64,000 nucleotides of DNA from Cristatella mucedo. Lineage: Eukaryota > Bryozoa > Phylactolaemata > Cristatellidae. Below the pieces are notes generated by a model that ran no database searches, had not been told where the DNA came from, and was given only the letters and a program-made list of their open reading frames with translations. Location: NCBI GenBank assembly GCA_009760855.2, contig WPIO01000007.1, positions 12,083,501-12,147,500 on the forward strand, in the 5' to 3' direction. The first letter of the stretch is position 1. Each line of letters begins with the position of its first letter. Of the stretch, positions 52,023-63,576 are shown piece after piece. The translations under genes and the position numbers were made by a program.

Positions 52023-53995
52023 CACCAGTAAGCGCCGGCGGCTCCCGTATGTGTGGCGGTCCTTTGCAGCTAGCCATTCGGCCGTCGTTTGGCTGATGCC
52101 ATGTCCTCAAGTTCGTTGCATTCCATCTTTTCGCACTGCCGACGCGGGCGTGCCTCCTCGCGCCTTTGGCGACGAGCCGTCGCCACCTTTTCCGATACAC
52201 GAGCCAGACGACCAGCAGGAGGCAATTAGGCCGGGGGCCGTCCGGGTGCGATCTAAGGCAGCTTAAGCCCGCTCGCCTCCATCCACCCAACTAACCACCC
52301 CCACCCCGCCAAGGCAGCAAGAGTCAAATGGCGGCGGCCGGCAAGCGCGGGTTCCGTCGTCACACCGCGCCAGGCTGTGAGGAGCCCTGCGTTTACCCTG
52401 TGCGGACCGCTGCTCGAAATATGTGAAGCGGCCTGGTCAGTTAGTGGGCATGAGCGAGAGCACCCATTATCCGTGCGAATTTAGACCTCACTCCATACGC
52501 GCTCAGCCATTGGTATTGCAGATATTTGTACGCGCCTAGGCAGGCTAAAATGTGAAAGCACGACTCGGCGATCTCACGGCAATGCGCGCGACGCATCCGT
52601 GAGACGAGTACACATTTTTCGGAAGAAACCTCAAAAATCCGGCAACCGTTAGTCGGCCAACCCCCATGTCGAACTAGAGGAAAAACTTACTTTGGCGCCA
52701 CGGATGATCCTATCCAACTATATCTCTGTATTTAAATCTCCGTAAGTCTGTCTCTCTCCTGTCTTCTTTAACTCTACCTGCCTCTTTCATTTCGCTCTCG
52801 CTCACTTGCTTTCTCCATTTTTCTCTTGCCTTACCGTCTCTCGCCTCTCTCTCTCTCTCTCTCTTTCTTTCTTGCTCTCTTGTTCACTCTATTTATCCCC
52901 CACCTACTACTCGTTTCGGCAGCGTAGGGCTGTGACTTTTGCAGAACTTTCTGGAAAAGGAAGGCATCGTGGTATGTCTACCTGTCTGTCTGTTCGTCTG
53001 TCCGTCTATCTCTCAGTCTAAAGGAGCTGAGGTAGCTCCAGGAGTCGGGAATACAAGCAACTATGACTCCACTGTGATCTGCAATGCCTATCGATGATTC
53101 TGCTCGATTCACATCGATCTTATCTTAAGCTTCGCTGCGGGCTCAGTACTAGCAGCCAGGTGCCCTCAGATCCACTCAGGACAAAGATTTCGCTTAAAGA
53201 TTCTTGCCTACAGTTGCTTTCGTTCCTAGAGCCCTATGCTGCGGCGCTCACGTCCGCTATACTTAGGCAACGACATCCTTTCCCCTCCTGCTGATTGCTG
53301 CACTTCGCTTGCTGCCATCATTCGCGGCTCCTTCTGATTGGCGCTTTCTTCTAAACTCTCCGCCTAACTCCGCCCGGCCTCGTGTGCTCGTGCGTCGTTT
53401 CGTGAGACGAATGCCATTGCTACGATTGCTGATTTGGCGTCGAGCGAAGCTTCGGACAGCTGTTCGGCGGAATTACCATCTACCACTGAGCCCAAACTGA
53501 ATGCAAGGGAAATTTGTCGCGACGACTGAAGTAGCTTCGGCCTCTCACTAGTCGTCGCTTAGCCGGTCCTGTCTCCCGAGCAGCAACTGCACTACGCCGG
53601 TCTCACTAGCTGCAGCCATCTTGTAGCTCCACGCAGGGAAGCTTTCACAGCTGCTCACAGTATTGTTATTACTCGGGAACTGGCGGCACGTGCCGCCACG
53701 AGCCGCGCGACGCTAAAGTAGTCGTTTCCTCGATGTGCTCGATATGCGCAGGTCGTACAATAAACCATTGACAATGCTGCCGTCGCAATGAAACAGGATG
53801 GAGATGATGAAGTGACGAATCAATCGAGCTCAGCTGCCAGCCTACGCCTAAGCGGATCCCAGGAGTGCTCAGGTGGATGAAAGAGGCTTGTATGACTAAT
53901 TGCTCTCGTGACACAGGGTAGCAAGGAAGAGATTATGATGAGACAGCAACAACTTTCGCCAAAGAAGACTTGAAACGAGGTCTCGTAGTAATTAC
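52023..53995. other. Putative intronic DNA, no exon seen
   Basis: Short CT-rich tracts near 52745-52900. No PGGHG exon 2 (expected to carry an SHRA-like motif) recognised. Confidence 0.4.
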
Positions 53996-54790
53996 GGGCA
54001 AACTTAGCACTGCTCAGAAACTCAATAGGCTCCAATTGACTCGGCCAGCATGTCTGCTGCGGCTTTTGTATGAAATGCGGGTGTCCTAATCCAAAATGAC
54101 TTTTCGCTAGATGACCGCATCAGTTTCGCGATCAAGCCTGCATTCTTTTACCTACGTAAGGGCAACACGTGAAAGCTGCTCTATGCATTCATAACATATT
54201 GACTATACTTGTGTATTACCTAACTACTCGCAGGTCTTGCTGAGTGCAAAATAAGACGCGTACTGAAGCCGGTGCAATATCTGGCAGCCAGGCTTGTCTG
54301 CTGCGCATGTACCAGCGGCCGCATTACAATTGTAATGTTTGGAAAGAAGACTTCTTTCCAATCTGTACTGGCTGCCCATTAAGCATCGTGTTGACTTGAA
54401 GATTATGTCACACATTATGTCTAGTTCCCTTCATTCCCTAGCTACGGCTCTACCCGTGTCAATTACTTTCTATTCACGCCTCCCGTTCCATCACCTGCTC
54501 ATCTGACTCCGATCATTTCGCTGTGCCTCTAAATTTAAATCCCCTGGAGAAGGTGCCTTCAGACAATTATACTCCCAGAGCCTTGAACTCTCCACCGAAT
54601 TACATCACGTCATAACCTGATTTGATGGCATTCAAAAATAAGCTAAACACTTACCGATTCCTTGCAGCTTTTTCCCTCCCCCGCGGGAAATGCTCTTTTC
54701 GTATCTGTGTATTTAAGATTAGGCTTTTTATGGCAAACCAAGTAACGGGTTTCTTATCCAGAACGTGTAAAGTGCCAAAAAAGCTTTGGT
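53996..54790 (+). mobile_element. Old L2-like LINE 3' half
   Basis: LVVITGKLSTAQKLNRLQ-like start, VLIQNDFSLDDRISFAIKPA, then C-terminal YWLPIKHRVDLKIMS-like sequence and a decayed 3' end. It contains an unusual pair of palindromes at 54317-54361. Confidence 0.7.
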
Positions 54791-54814
54791 TAGACCATGT
54801 TTCAGTGACCTCCA

Positions 54815-54925
54815 TCCTCGTCCTCGTCCTCGTCCTCGTTCTACCCTCCTTCTCCTCCTTCTCCTCCTCCTCCTCCTGCTGCTGCTCCTCCTCCTCCTCC
54901 TCATCATCATTATCATCACTTTGCC
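54815..54925. repeat. (TCC)n/(TCGTCC)n microsatellite
   Basis: CTCGTC hexamers, then TCC and TCA triplets; the resulting Leu/Ser or Glu/Arg repeat frames are compositional. Confidence 0.93.
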
Positions 54926-55067
54926 TCCTCATCCGGTGCACAAAAGACGTAAAACGATCGATCAGGCTCACCTTTCAGCTAGCTGTGGGCTCAAAGGTAC
55001 CGCAGCTCTAAACACACCACGACGACGCGTCGTTACTAGTGTGCTATCAGCTGCCCTCGACCACTGC

Positions 55068-55216
55068 GAAGGCTTATTCACCTTGTTTATCAAGCATGAT
55101 TTTACTCACCATTCAATTGCATTTCCCTTTGCAGCAAATGTAAAGCGCCTAGAAAGAGATTGAGCTCTCTGAGGGCGCTTTATCAAGTGCATTATTATTA
55201 TTATTAATATTATTAT
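55068..55216 (+). mobile_element. LINE A 3' tail
   Basis: TTGTTTATCAAGCATGATTT, TGTAAAGCGCCTAGAAAGAG, ATTGAGCTCTCTGAGGGCGC and (ATT)n. Confidence 0.88.
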
Positions 55217-55217
55217 T

Positions 55218-55760
55218 AACTCTGCTGCTAGGCTTGTCTATCATGAGAGTCGCAGTTGCCACATTACACCACTTATCGCCATCATCCACTGGCCTTTCAA
55301 TCAAGCAGAATATCCACTTCAAGGTTTTTTCATTCACTTTTAGGTCCTTTTATTTTCTTGATCCGGCCTATCTGTCTGAACTATTTCCAAATCAGGCAAG
55401 GTATCTTGCCAATCACTCTCATGATCCAAGTCTCTTAGCTGTGCCTCGAACCAACCTCAAATCCTTTGGATACCGTACCTTTACATCGTATGCTCTCAAA
55501 GACGGAAACTCAACCAAACTGACGTCACGACATCTAACTTCACGCATTTTTAAAAATAAGCTAAAATGCACATATTCTTCAAAGCATTTTCTAGATTCTT
55601 GTGAAATGTCGCCGGTGTGCTTATTCATACTGGCGCTGTGCAAGCTATCAGAATCCAGTTGACATGATTTACGTACAGCAATGTATAGTGCCCAGAAAGA
55701 TATTTATTTTTTTAGTTTTAGCAATGCAAATTTCTTCTCCTTACAACTATTCTTGTTATA
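55218..55760 (+). mobile_element. Old L2-like LINE 3' end
   Basis: [18 protein letters not shown]-like, HFKVFSFTFRSFYFLDPAYL and [20 protein letters not shown], then a decayed tail (GTGCCCAGAAAGATATTTA). Confidence 0.75.
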
Positions 55761-56313
55761 ATTATTGTTAGTATCAGTTAAATTAAAAAAATTCCAGGGA
55801 CGCGTTCTCAAAAATAGACTGAAGCTTACTTTTTGTACAGCCAGTAGATTATGGGCCTATAGGGTCGTACCAGCTTACGATCCATCCTAAATAGGCATGA
55901 TGTAGAAAAGTAATGATTGCGTAGGATGCAGCTTCATTTTTACACTGCATCCGCCGAATTGAAGAGCATTGCGGACGCACGTTATCGAGAAAATCACTTG
56001 CAAAGTTGAGCCGCAATCGCTAGCCTGCACCAGCCGCGAGCCATTTACGCTGACTCAAATTACATTTTCCAGGCAACGCGCTCGCGCATTGATTGAAATT
56101 TTGCTGATTCACCCCAGACATAATTATTTGGGCCTCGCTCAGTCGATTTGTATTCGATTGCGGCGGATCGCTGTAATACTCGCGGAAGCCTTTTATCTCG
56201 AGAAGCACGACCGCAAATAGCGCCAAGAACTGAGCCTGGGAACGCAGATTGAGCGACTGGCTGAACTCCTCGGCGGCGGGGGCGGCGGCGGCGGCGGCTT
56301 TCGATGCGGGAAG
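55761..56313. other. Left flank of the long inverted repeat
   Basis: AT-rich at first, then a GGC-rich run (56270-56300) just outside the left arm. No gene recognised. Confidence 0.4.
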
Positions 56314-57622
56314 GGACTCGACGAATTACCGCAATCCACTCTAATTAGTCCAACATCGACCAGACATTAGCGTTGCCGAGCTCACATTTTGCGCTGATAT
56401 TGTAGTGCACGTTCGATTTTATCTGTCCACTAAATTTCATGTCGCTGCTCGAACGGGCATTTATGCAAATGCGCTTTGACGCCGGACGCCTGTACCGCAA
56501 TCCATTCTAGTTCCCGTCAAATCCACCACGAATCAACTTCGCACAGCTCCAACAAGTTTGTAATATCAAACTATGCTACACTTTTGATGTTCCCAGAAAA
56601 GTTTGCGCGATTCCGCTCACGCGTTCTCACAAAGTCCACTGAAACAACATTGCAGTGGCCCGGCCAATACTGCATTCTACCGACCGCAATCCACTGCATT
56701 CCACCGTGCAAAGAAAAAAATTCTGGTCGAAAAGCTTTTTTGATTGCATATGACAGCACACTCTGCGACAATTGCACTTAAAAAATTTCACTTGCATTGG
56801 CACGGCCTATCTCGTGCAATCTGTTGCAATCGACTGCAGTAGCCCGGGCCAATACCACGAGCCATTTCAATCCACCGAATCCACGCATAAAATCGAACTA
56901 GATTGGGCCGAGCTCCAGTTTTTATTGTAAATTAAAGTTCATCTTGCTGTGTGCACAACCACGTAAAATAAAAAAATGTGCATCCTCACACTGTGGAAAT
57001 GGGCGGCAATCGCCTGAAATGACCTGGGAAAATACCGCAATCCACTCTATTCCACTGCAAATCATCCTCAAATCGCCATCGCCAAGCTCTAATTGACATT
57101 GCATATAGGACTAGACTCAGTTCAAAGTGCACCCACAGTTTCGCTTCATTGTGCACACGCGTTCTCATGCAAAGAATTGCAATCGGCTGCAACGGCCCGA
57201 TACCATACCGCAATCCACCCGAATCAGCCAAAATCCGCTGCAATCCACCGCACAGCGAACAGGACACATACACTAGAAGCTCTAATTATGATTGAACGGC
57301 GCTCTACTCTTCGGCTATTGTGTACTCGCATAACTTCACTGTAATTGCCTCGATCATTCTGCAGCAGTGCAATGCAATTGACTTTAATGGCCCGGGCCAA
57401 TACGGCAATCTACAGCAATCTGATGCAAAATGCCCTGAAATCGGTTTTGCAACGCTCCAATTTTGAATGCATGTTGCAAAGCACACTGGTTAAATAAAGT
57501 CAACCACATAATTTTAAGCAATTTAGCTCGTACAATCTCAGGCAACCCATGACAATCTACGGCAACGGCTCAGCTCGAAGCTGCAATCAACTACAATCCG
57601 TGGCAAGTCGACCCCAAATTGG
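56314..57622 (+). repeat. Left arm: tandem array of ~180-bp divergent monomers
   Basis: The shared core TGCAATCGACTGCANTGG is followed by CCCGGGCCAATACCGCAATC, with cores starting near 56658, 56842, 57022, 57194 and 57389 (spacing 184, 180, 172, 195). Monomers begin after AGCTCYAA with TTTTGATTGCAT-like sequence. Monomers differ greatly from one another, yet each matches its partner in the other arm closely. ORFs here are by-products of the array. Confidence 0.8.
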
Positions 57623-58036
57623 GAGGCTGAGGGCTGTGGAGTAAGTTTTCATGGGTGTGAACTTTCAGTTTCTAGGTCATTACAAAGCCATTTGGGACTT
57701 GTCAGTCGGACAAAGAAGCATTTTACATTAGGCATATTACGTTAGGTATAAAATTGTACTTTAAAAAAAAGTGCGATGTAATGCCTGATGTATACTTAAG
57801 CTTTGCACAGCCTAGGTGCATTTGATTTGCGACGGATTGTAGACGATTGCTGTGTTGGCATGGGTCATTGCCGTTTATTGCATTGCAGTGACCGAGAGCC
57901 AGCATTGGTCCCTGCCATTGCTGTCAATTGCCGTGCAGTGTCGAAAATTAACGTGCAAAATAGCTTGAACGTCCTACTGTTTCACGTTTAGCACAAAGAA
58001 ATGTGAAGTGCGATGACAATTAGCACTTCGTGCAAG
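57623..58036. repeat. Spacer of the long inverted repeat
   Basis: This stretch is partly AT-rich unique sequence (57623-57800) and partly further GCAATC/GATTGC monomer fragments in the inverted orientation (about 57810-57960). No transposase-like frame is present. Confidence 0.6.
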
Positions 58037-58609
58037 CCAATTTGGGGTCGACTTGCCACGGATTGTAGTTGATTGCTGCTTCTAGCCGAGCCGTTGCCGT
58101 AGATTGCCATGGATTGCCCGAGATCATACGAGCGAAATTGCTTAAAATTATGTAGTTGACTTTATTTAACCAGTGTGCTTTGCAACATGCATTCAAAATT
58201 GGAGCGTTGCAAAACCGATTTCAGGGTATTTTGCATCAGATTGCTGTAGATTGCCGTATTGGCCCGGGCCATTAAAGTCAATTGCAGTGCACTGCTGCAG
58301 AATGATTAAGGCAATTACAGTGAAGTTATGCGAGTACACAATAGCCGAGGAGTAGAGCGCCGTTCGATCATTATTAGAGCTTCTAGTGTATGTGTTCTGT
58401 TCGATGTGCGGTGGATTGCAGCGGATTTTGGCTGATTCGGGTGAATTTTGGTATGGTACCGGGCCGTTGCAGTCGATTGCAATTCTTTGCATGAGAACGC
58501 GTGAGCACAATGGAGCAAAATTTTGTGGGTGCACTTTGAACTAGGTCTAGTCCTATATGCAATGTCAATTAGAGCTTGGCGATGGCGATTTGAGGATGAT
58601 TTGCAGTGG
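58037..58609 (-). repeat. Right arm, first piece
   Basis: Inverted copy of 57050-57622, starting CCAATTTGGGGTCGACTTGC and ending GATGATTTGCAGTGGAA, where the LINE block begins. Confidence 0.85.
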
Positions 58610-60240
58610 AAGGGTCCGTACTCTGTCCCTTGCTGTTCTCTATGTTCCATTTTTTGTCGCTCACTTTTAGGTCACTTCATTATTTGGCTCCAGCCTATCT
58701 CTCAGATTTACTCCCTCACAAGGCGAATCATCGTACCACCCGCTTTTCATAAACCAACAGTTTACATATACCTCATACAAACCTTAAATCCTTTGGAAAC
58801 CGTGCATTTAGTTCGTATGCTCCCAAAGCCTAGAACTTCCTCCCGACCTGCGTCAGAGCATCCCCTGACTTGACCACATTTAAAAAGAACTTAAAGACAC
58901 ACCTATTTAGGACAGCATTTAGTGGGTCCCTGCGATTCGTCCTTCATGTGCTTATGCGTGCTGACACTGTCCATGCTGCCACTAACCACACTTGCATGCT
59001 GACTCTGTGCATGTCACCCCTAACCATGTTATTCATGTTATTCATCAAGCATTACATTACTCACCATTCAATCACGTTTCCCTTTACGGGCGTTTTATAA
59101 AGTGCATTATTATTATTATAATTATTATTTATACTCAACATCTGGGAAAAGTGATTAAAGCCCACGGAGTAGGATGTCACTTTTATGCTGACGATACTCA
59201 GCTGTATTTGGCATTCAAACCGTCGGAATCTGCTGCAGCAACTGAGAAACTGAATGCTTGCCTTGCCGACATTTGATCCTGGATGTCGGTAAACTTCTTG
59301 AAAGTAAATGAAGATAACACCGAACTGCTGCTCAAAGGACACGCAAAGCGTGTGACTGGATTAGAAGGCTTTGCTCTTCTTAATAGGTGATGCTGTTGTG
59401 CGACCATCACCACGTGCTCGAAATGTAGGTGTCGTTTTCAACATCTGCCTAAACTTTAAAAGCAAACTTTATTCAGAAGACTGCTTCTACAGCTAGTCAT
59501 TACGTCCGATCCCGATCCAAGATTAGGAGTTGTCTTCCACAGTGGCTTACAAAAAATTTAACTAGCTCCTTAGCTCTGTCTCGGCTTGATTATTGTAATT
59601 CCCTTTTGGCTGGGCTACCATAGAAACAAACTAGGCCATTGCAGCTGGCTATGAATATGGCTGCAATGCTAGTCTTCAACTCCCAGAGGTTTGAGCACGT
59701 GTCTCCTTTACTAAAGGAGCTAGGATGGCAGCCGGTTGATCAACGGATACAGAGAAAGTTCTTACGCTGACCCACAAGGTCCACCACTGCTTGGCTCCTT
59801 CGTACCTAGCTGAGCTGCTGCACCCGTTTCAGTCTCTTTGAGCCCTCGGGTCCTGTATGGACAATTAATTAGCTGTTCCATTCCTCTGCTTAAAGACCGC
59901 TGGCGACAGAACCTGTAGCTCTGCAGGTCCTAGACTGTGGAACTCGCTTCCACAATTCTTACGCAACGACAACTACTCTCCTGCGGCCGAGTATGGCTCA
60001 TTTTTTTCAGCCGTCCTGAGCTGCTACTTCCATGCTACTGACTACCTCAACTGCTCTCCTGACTCTGCTATGCTTCCCACTTTCTCTTTGTTGCGTGAGA
60101 CGAAGTCTGTTGGCCACCGAATGCGTACCGAAAGACTTTGAGTGGGCTTTTACAAAACTCTCCTGCGTAATACCCACATAGTTTTTGTGGCTTTTTTGTG
60201 GAGTTACAGATCGAGATATATTGCATTATATCAAGTTAAT
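58610..60240 (+). mobile_element. L2-like LINE B, interrupted by LINE A
   Basis: The first 42 bases encode GSVLCPLLFSMFH (RT motif [11 protein letters not shown]). The frame resumes after a nested LINE A with TQHLGKVIKAHGVGCHFYADD, containing the RT active-site YADD near 59183. It then continues through degraded RT and the C-terminal part (WLPVDQRIQ-like, [12 protein letters not shown]-like) to the 3' end GTGGAGTTACAGATCGAGAT. It is 5' truncated. It inserted into the right arm of the long inverted repeat. Confidence 0.8.
58653..59125 (+). mobile_element. LINE A copy nested in LINE B
   Basis: A 5'-truncated 3' end of LINE A: the SLLGHFIIWLQPISQIYS frame, then the noncoding 3' part and an ATT-type tail at 59105-59129. 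It splits the LINE B RT domain between LLFSMFH and TQHLGKV, so it is younger than that B copy. Confidence 0.82.
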
Positions 60241-60389
60241 GTAAAATGTAATGTATCTCAGCCTGTAACTAAGCAAAGCCGCAAAGACTATATGAGTGTT
60301 ACGTAGGAGAGTTTTGGATAGCCAAGTAAAAGCCTATGCAGCTTTTGGTACGCATTCGGTGGCCAACAGACTTCATCTCACACAACAAA
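60241..60389 (-). mobile_element. LINE B 3' end, inverted
   Basis: Begins ATGTATCTCAGCCTGTAACT and reads to CTTCATCTCACACAACAAAG: the reverse complement of the B terminus. It abuts the plus-strand B copy tail to tail. Confidence 0.8.
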
Positions 60390-60913
60390 GGCCTTGGCCG
60401 AGCGACGAGCGAGCGAGCCCGGCGGCTAATTCCAAAGCAGAGCGAGCGGAAGCGAAAGCCAGGGTCGTGGGTTCAAGCACTCTTGTAGGCAATGCTTCCG
60501 CTATACAAACGACGCTGCTAAATCTGCTAAACTTTAGTAATTTCGATTTAATTGTTAAGTGATTATCTACCGTGGGTGACTTGCGCCAGAGACTTCCATC
60601 AGACTGGCGGCTTGCGAAATATACGCGTGCGGTCCGCAATGCAGACGTCCTTGTCCGCACGTTTGGTGGTTCTACCATCGCTTATATCCACCCACGGGGC
60701 ACGTTTCCGACACATAATCCGACAATTACGAGTGCTTGTATTATACATTCATATACGTATATATATCTATGCATATACACTGACACACACACACACACAT
60801 ATACAGACACATACACATACACACATATATATGCGTATATATATATATATTCACGTATATGCATATGCACGTGTATAAATGAATGAATAAATAAATGAAC
60901 ATATATATATGTG

Positions 60914-60981
<68 letters not shown>

Positions 60982-61800
60982 TGTGTGTGTGTGTATACAC
61001 CCTCCTATAGCAGCTGGACCTCAAAAGTCAAGCATTTAATACGGCTTCCAGCCGCCGTAACAGTAGTACTACTCGCGAGGTCACTTGGTAGCGGAAGCGT
61101 CTCGCCGAGCGGACGCGCACGGCGTGTTACCACGCGCGTCTGAGCGCGAGCGCCCGCCGATCGAGCGGCACTTGGCGCGAATCGTCGTCGTTCCACTCTG
61201 AGGCCGCTTTCGGCGGCGAAGAGCGGCCATTGACCGACATGGCGGCGCTCCGCGCGTTAGTCACCCTGCCGTAAGCGAGCGGCGCTACAAGAGTTCGCAT
61301 TAGTGTGGCTGCGATGGCCATCAGCGGTCGGCCGGCCGAAGCGGCCGTCTAGCGCGTTGCGTCAATCGCCAGATACGAATATCTGCCAGATGCCGCGCCA
61401 GCGTAAACAAGACGGCGATGAGGGCTCAGCAGAGCGAAAGCAGATGGCAGAAAAGTGGTGTCACGCTAAGGCGATCTGACCCCGTGCGCTCCGCCTGCGT
61501 CGGCTTAAAAGCGCCGTGATGGAATACCTGCACTTACGATGGCCGCACACCTGGCCGCCGCGCAGGTACATAGCTGCGCTGCATTAGCTCGGCGTTTCGC
61601 CGCGCCGCTCGGAGGAGGTACCGCCGAGCGTGTTTGTTTGTACGGCGTTGGTCGCTCTGCCCTCCGCCCGCCGCTCTGTCGAACCGCCAAGACGCCGCGT
61701 CGGCGCTGTAGCGCGCGCGTGCGAGCGCTGAGTCGGCAGACCCATGCACACATTACTCGTGTATGCAGTTCCCACAAATCAGTTGGCTTTGTGTATATAG
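60390..61800. other. CpG-rich and microsatellite DNA between two LINE B ends
   Basis: Holds a SINE 2 fragment (60462-60545), AT/CA/GTGC microsatellites (60750-60997) and a CpG-dense block (61060-61740). No gene is recognised; the open frames in the CpG-dense part lack homology. Confidence 0.5.
60765..60997. repeat. Compound microsatellite (AT)n-(CA)n-(GTGC)n
   Basis: ATAT and CACA tracts at 60765-60860 and GT then GTGC repeats at 60905-60997. Confidence 0.9.
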
Positions 61801-62282
61801 ATCAACGGATACAGAGAAAGTTCTTACGCTGACCCACAAGGTCCACCACTGCTTGGTTCCTTCGTACCTAGCTGAGCTGCTGCACCCGTTTCAGTCTCTT
61901 TGAGCCATCGGGTTCTGTATGGACAATTAATTAGCTGTTCCATTCCTCTGCTTAAAGACCGCTGGCGACAGAAGCTGTAGCTCTGCAGGTCCTAGACTGT
62001 GGAACTCGCTTCCACAATTCTTACGCAACGACAACTACTCTCCTGCTGCCGAGTATGGCTCATCCTTTTCAGCGGTCCTGAGCTGCTACTTCCATGCTAC
62101 TGACTACCTCAACTGCTCTTCTGACTCTGCTATGCCTCCCACTTTCTCTTTGTTGCGTGAGACGAAGTCTGTTGGCTGCCGAAAGCCGCTTAGGCTGTGA
62201 GTGCGCTATACAAAAAAACTCTCCTGTGTAACACCCATATAGTCTTCATGGCTTTGTGGAGTTGCAGACGGAAATACATTAC
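61801..62282 (+). mobile_element. LINE B 3' end, near-identical to 59739-60235
   Basis: Starts ATCAACGGATACAGAGAAAG and ends GTTGCAGACGGAAATACATT, directly against the resumed right arm. It shares with the copy 2.06 kb upstream several changes not seen in other B copies (for example TCTCTTTGAGCC), so the two are duplicates of one insertion. Confidence 0.82.
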
Positions 62283-63040
62283 GATAGAGTGGATTGTGGT
62301 ATTTTCGCAGGTCATTTCAGGCGATTGCCGCCCATTGCCAGAGTATGAGAATGTATAATTTTTTTTATTTTACGTGGTTATGCACACAGCAAGGTGAACT
62401 TTAATATACAATAAAAACTGGAGCTCGGCGAAATCTTTTTCGATTTTTATGCGTGGATTTGGTGGATTGAATTGGATTGCGGTATTGGCCCGGGCTACTG
62501 CAGTCGATTGCAGCACATTGCACGAGAAAGGCCGTGCCAATGCAAGTGAAATTTTTTAAGTGCAATTGTCGTAGAGTGTGTGTCATATGCAATCAAAAAA
62601 GAAGCTTTTCGAACAGGATTTCTTTCATTGCACGGTGGAATGCATTGGATTGCGGTGGAATGCAGTATTGGCCTGGGCCATTGCATTGCTATTTCAGTGG
62701 AATTCGTGAGAACGCATGAGCGGAATCGCGCGAACTTTTCTGGGTACATTACACGTGTAGCGTAGTTTCATATCTCAAACTTTTTGGAGCTGTGCGAAGC
62801 TGATTTGTCGTGGATTTGACGGGAACTAGAATGGATTTCGGTGGATTGCGGTACAGGTATCCGGCGTCAAAGCTCATTTGCATAAGTGTGCATGCGCGCA
62901 GCGACATGCAATTTGATGGACAGATAAAATCGAACGTGTAATACGATATCAGTGCAAAAAGTGAGCTCGGCAACGCTAATGTCTGGTCGATGCTAGCCTA
63001 GAGTGGATTGCGAAGGATAGCGGTGGATTGCGGTTATTCG
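62283..63040 (-). repeat. Right arm, second piece
   Basis: Continues exactly where 58609 stops: it begins TAGAGTGGATTGTGGTATTT and is the inverted copy of 56314-57050. It carries about 20 extra bases near its outer end relative to the left arm (a duplicated ATCC..GCAATCCAC piece). Confidence 0.85.
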
Positions 63041-63369
63041 TCGAACCCGCGGAGAAGCTTCACCATTCGGACGTCGCGCGTAGCAAGCGTAACGGACAGA
63101 CAGCGCAGCTACGGTTTCAAGCTAGCACCGCTGCGTACGATCGCCGTTCCACTGCCAACGTTCGGCTCTCGCTTCCGACTCAGACGAGCTGCTGCATTGC
63201 TCTGTTGGGACGTAGCGAAAGCGGCGACCGGCGACCGGTGGAGCGGCCTGCCTCTGCGCACGCTCCCGCGCGGCACGCTCTCTGCCTGCTCAAAGCCACC
63301 GCGCTCGCGAACTCGCTCGCCTGAGCCGATTTCATCTTCCCGCTCCTGCTCGGCGGACTCGTGTCGACG

Positions 63370-63423
63370 TCGGAGGCGTGGCTGCACGAGCGGCGGCAGC
63401 CGCTCGTGCAGCCACGCCTCCGA
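63370..63423. repeat. Perfect 24-bp hairpin with 6-nt loop
   Basis: The arms 63370-63393 and 63400-63423 are exact reverse complements (starting TCGGAGGCGTGGCTGCACG), with loop CGGCAG. Strongly GC-rich. Confidence 0.92.
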
Positions 63424-63576
63424 ACCGCCGCCCGCCCGCCGCCGAACTCGCGGTCGTTCGGCGCCCGCTCGGCGCCGAGAGACCGCGAATCGTGCGCCTC
63501 GCCAGTCGTGGCCGGCTGAGCGCTCGCGCGCGCTATACTAACGAGTCCACTTCCGCCTAGTGAAGGCTAGGTGGGG

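Larger units (their letters stand above)
56314..63040. mobile_element. Long inverted repeat with tandem-monomer arms (foldback-like)
   Basis: The left arm is 56314-57622. The right arm is its inverted copy in two pieces, 58037-58609 and 62283-63040. The spacer is 57623-58036. The arms match along their whole length with scattered differences, and the outer ends share TCGACGAAT.ACCGCAATCCAC. Each arm is an array of ~180-bp related monomers. The right arm is interrupted between GCAGTGGAA and TAGAGTGG by a 3.67-kb block. Foldback (FB/TU/Galileo-type) transposons have long inverted ends made of subrepeats; a satellite inversion is the alternative. No target duplication was identified. Confidence 0.75.

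Noticed and set aside
51584-52290. Ser/Leu- and Arg/Glu-rich ORFs
   Set aside because: By-products of CT/GA microsatellites.
57093-58650. Paired ORFs with similar proteins on opposite strands
   Set aside because: Explained by the inverted repeat: the same monomers read on either strand.
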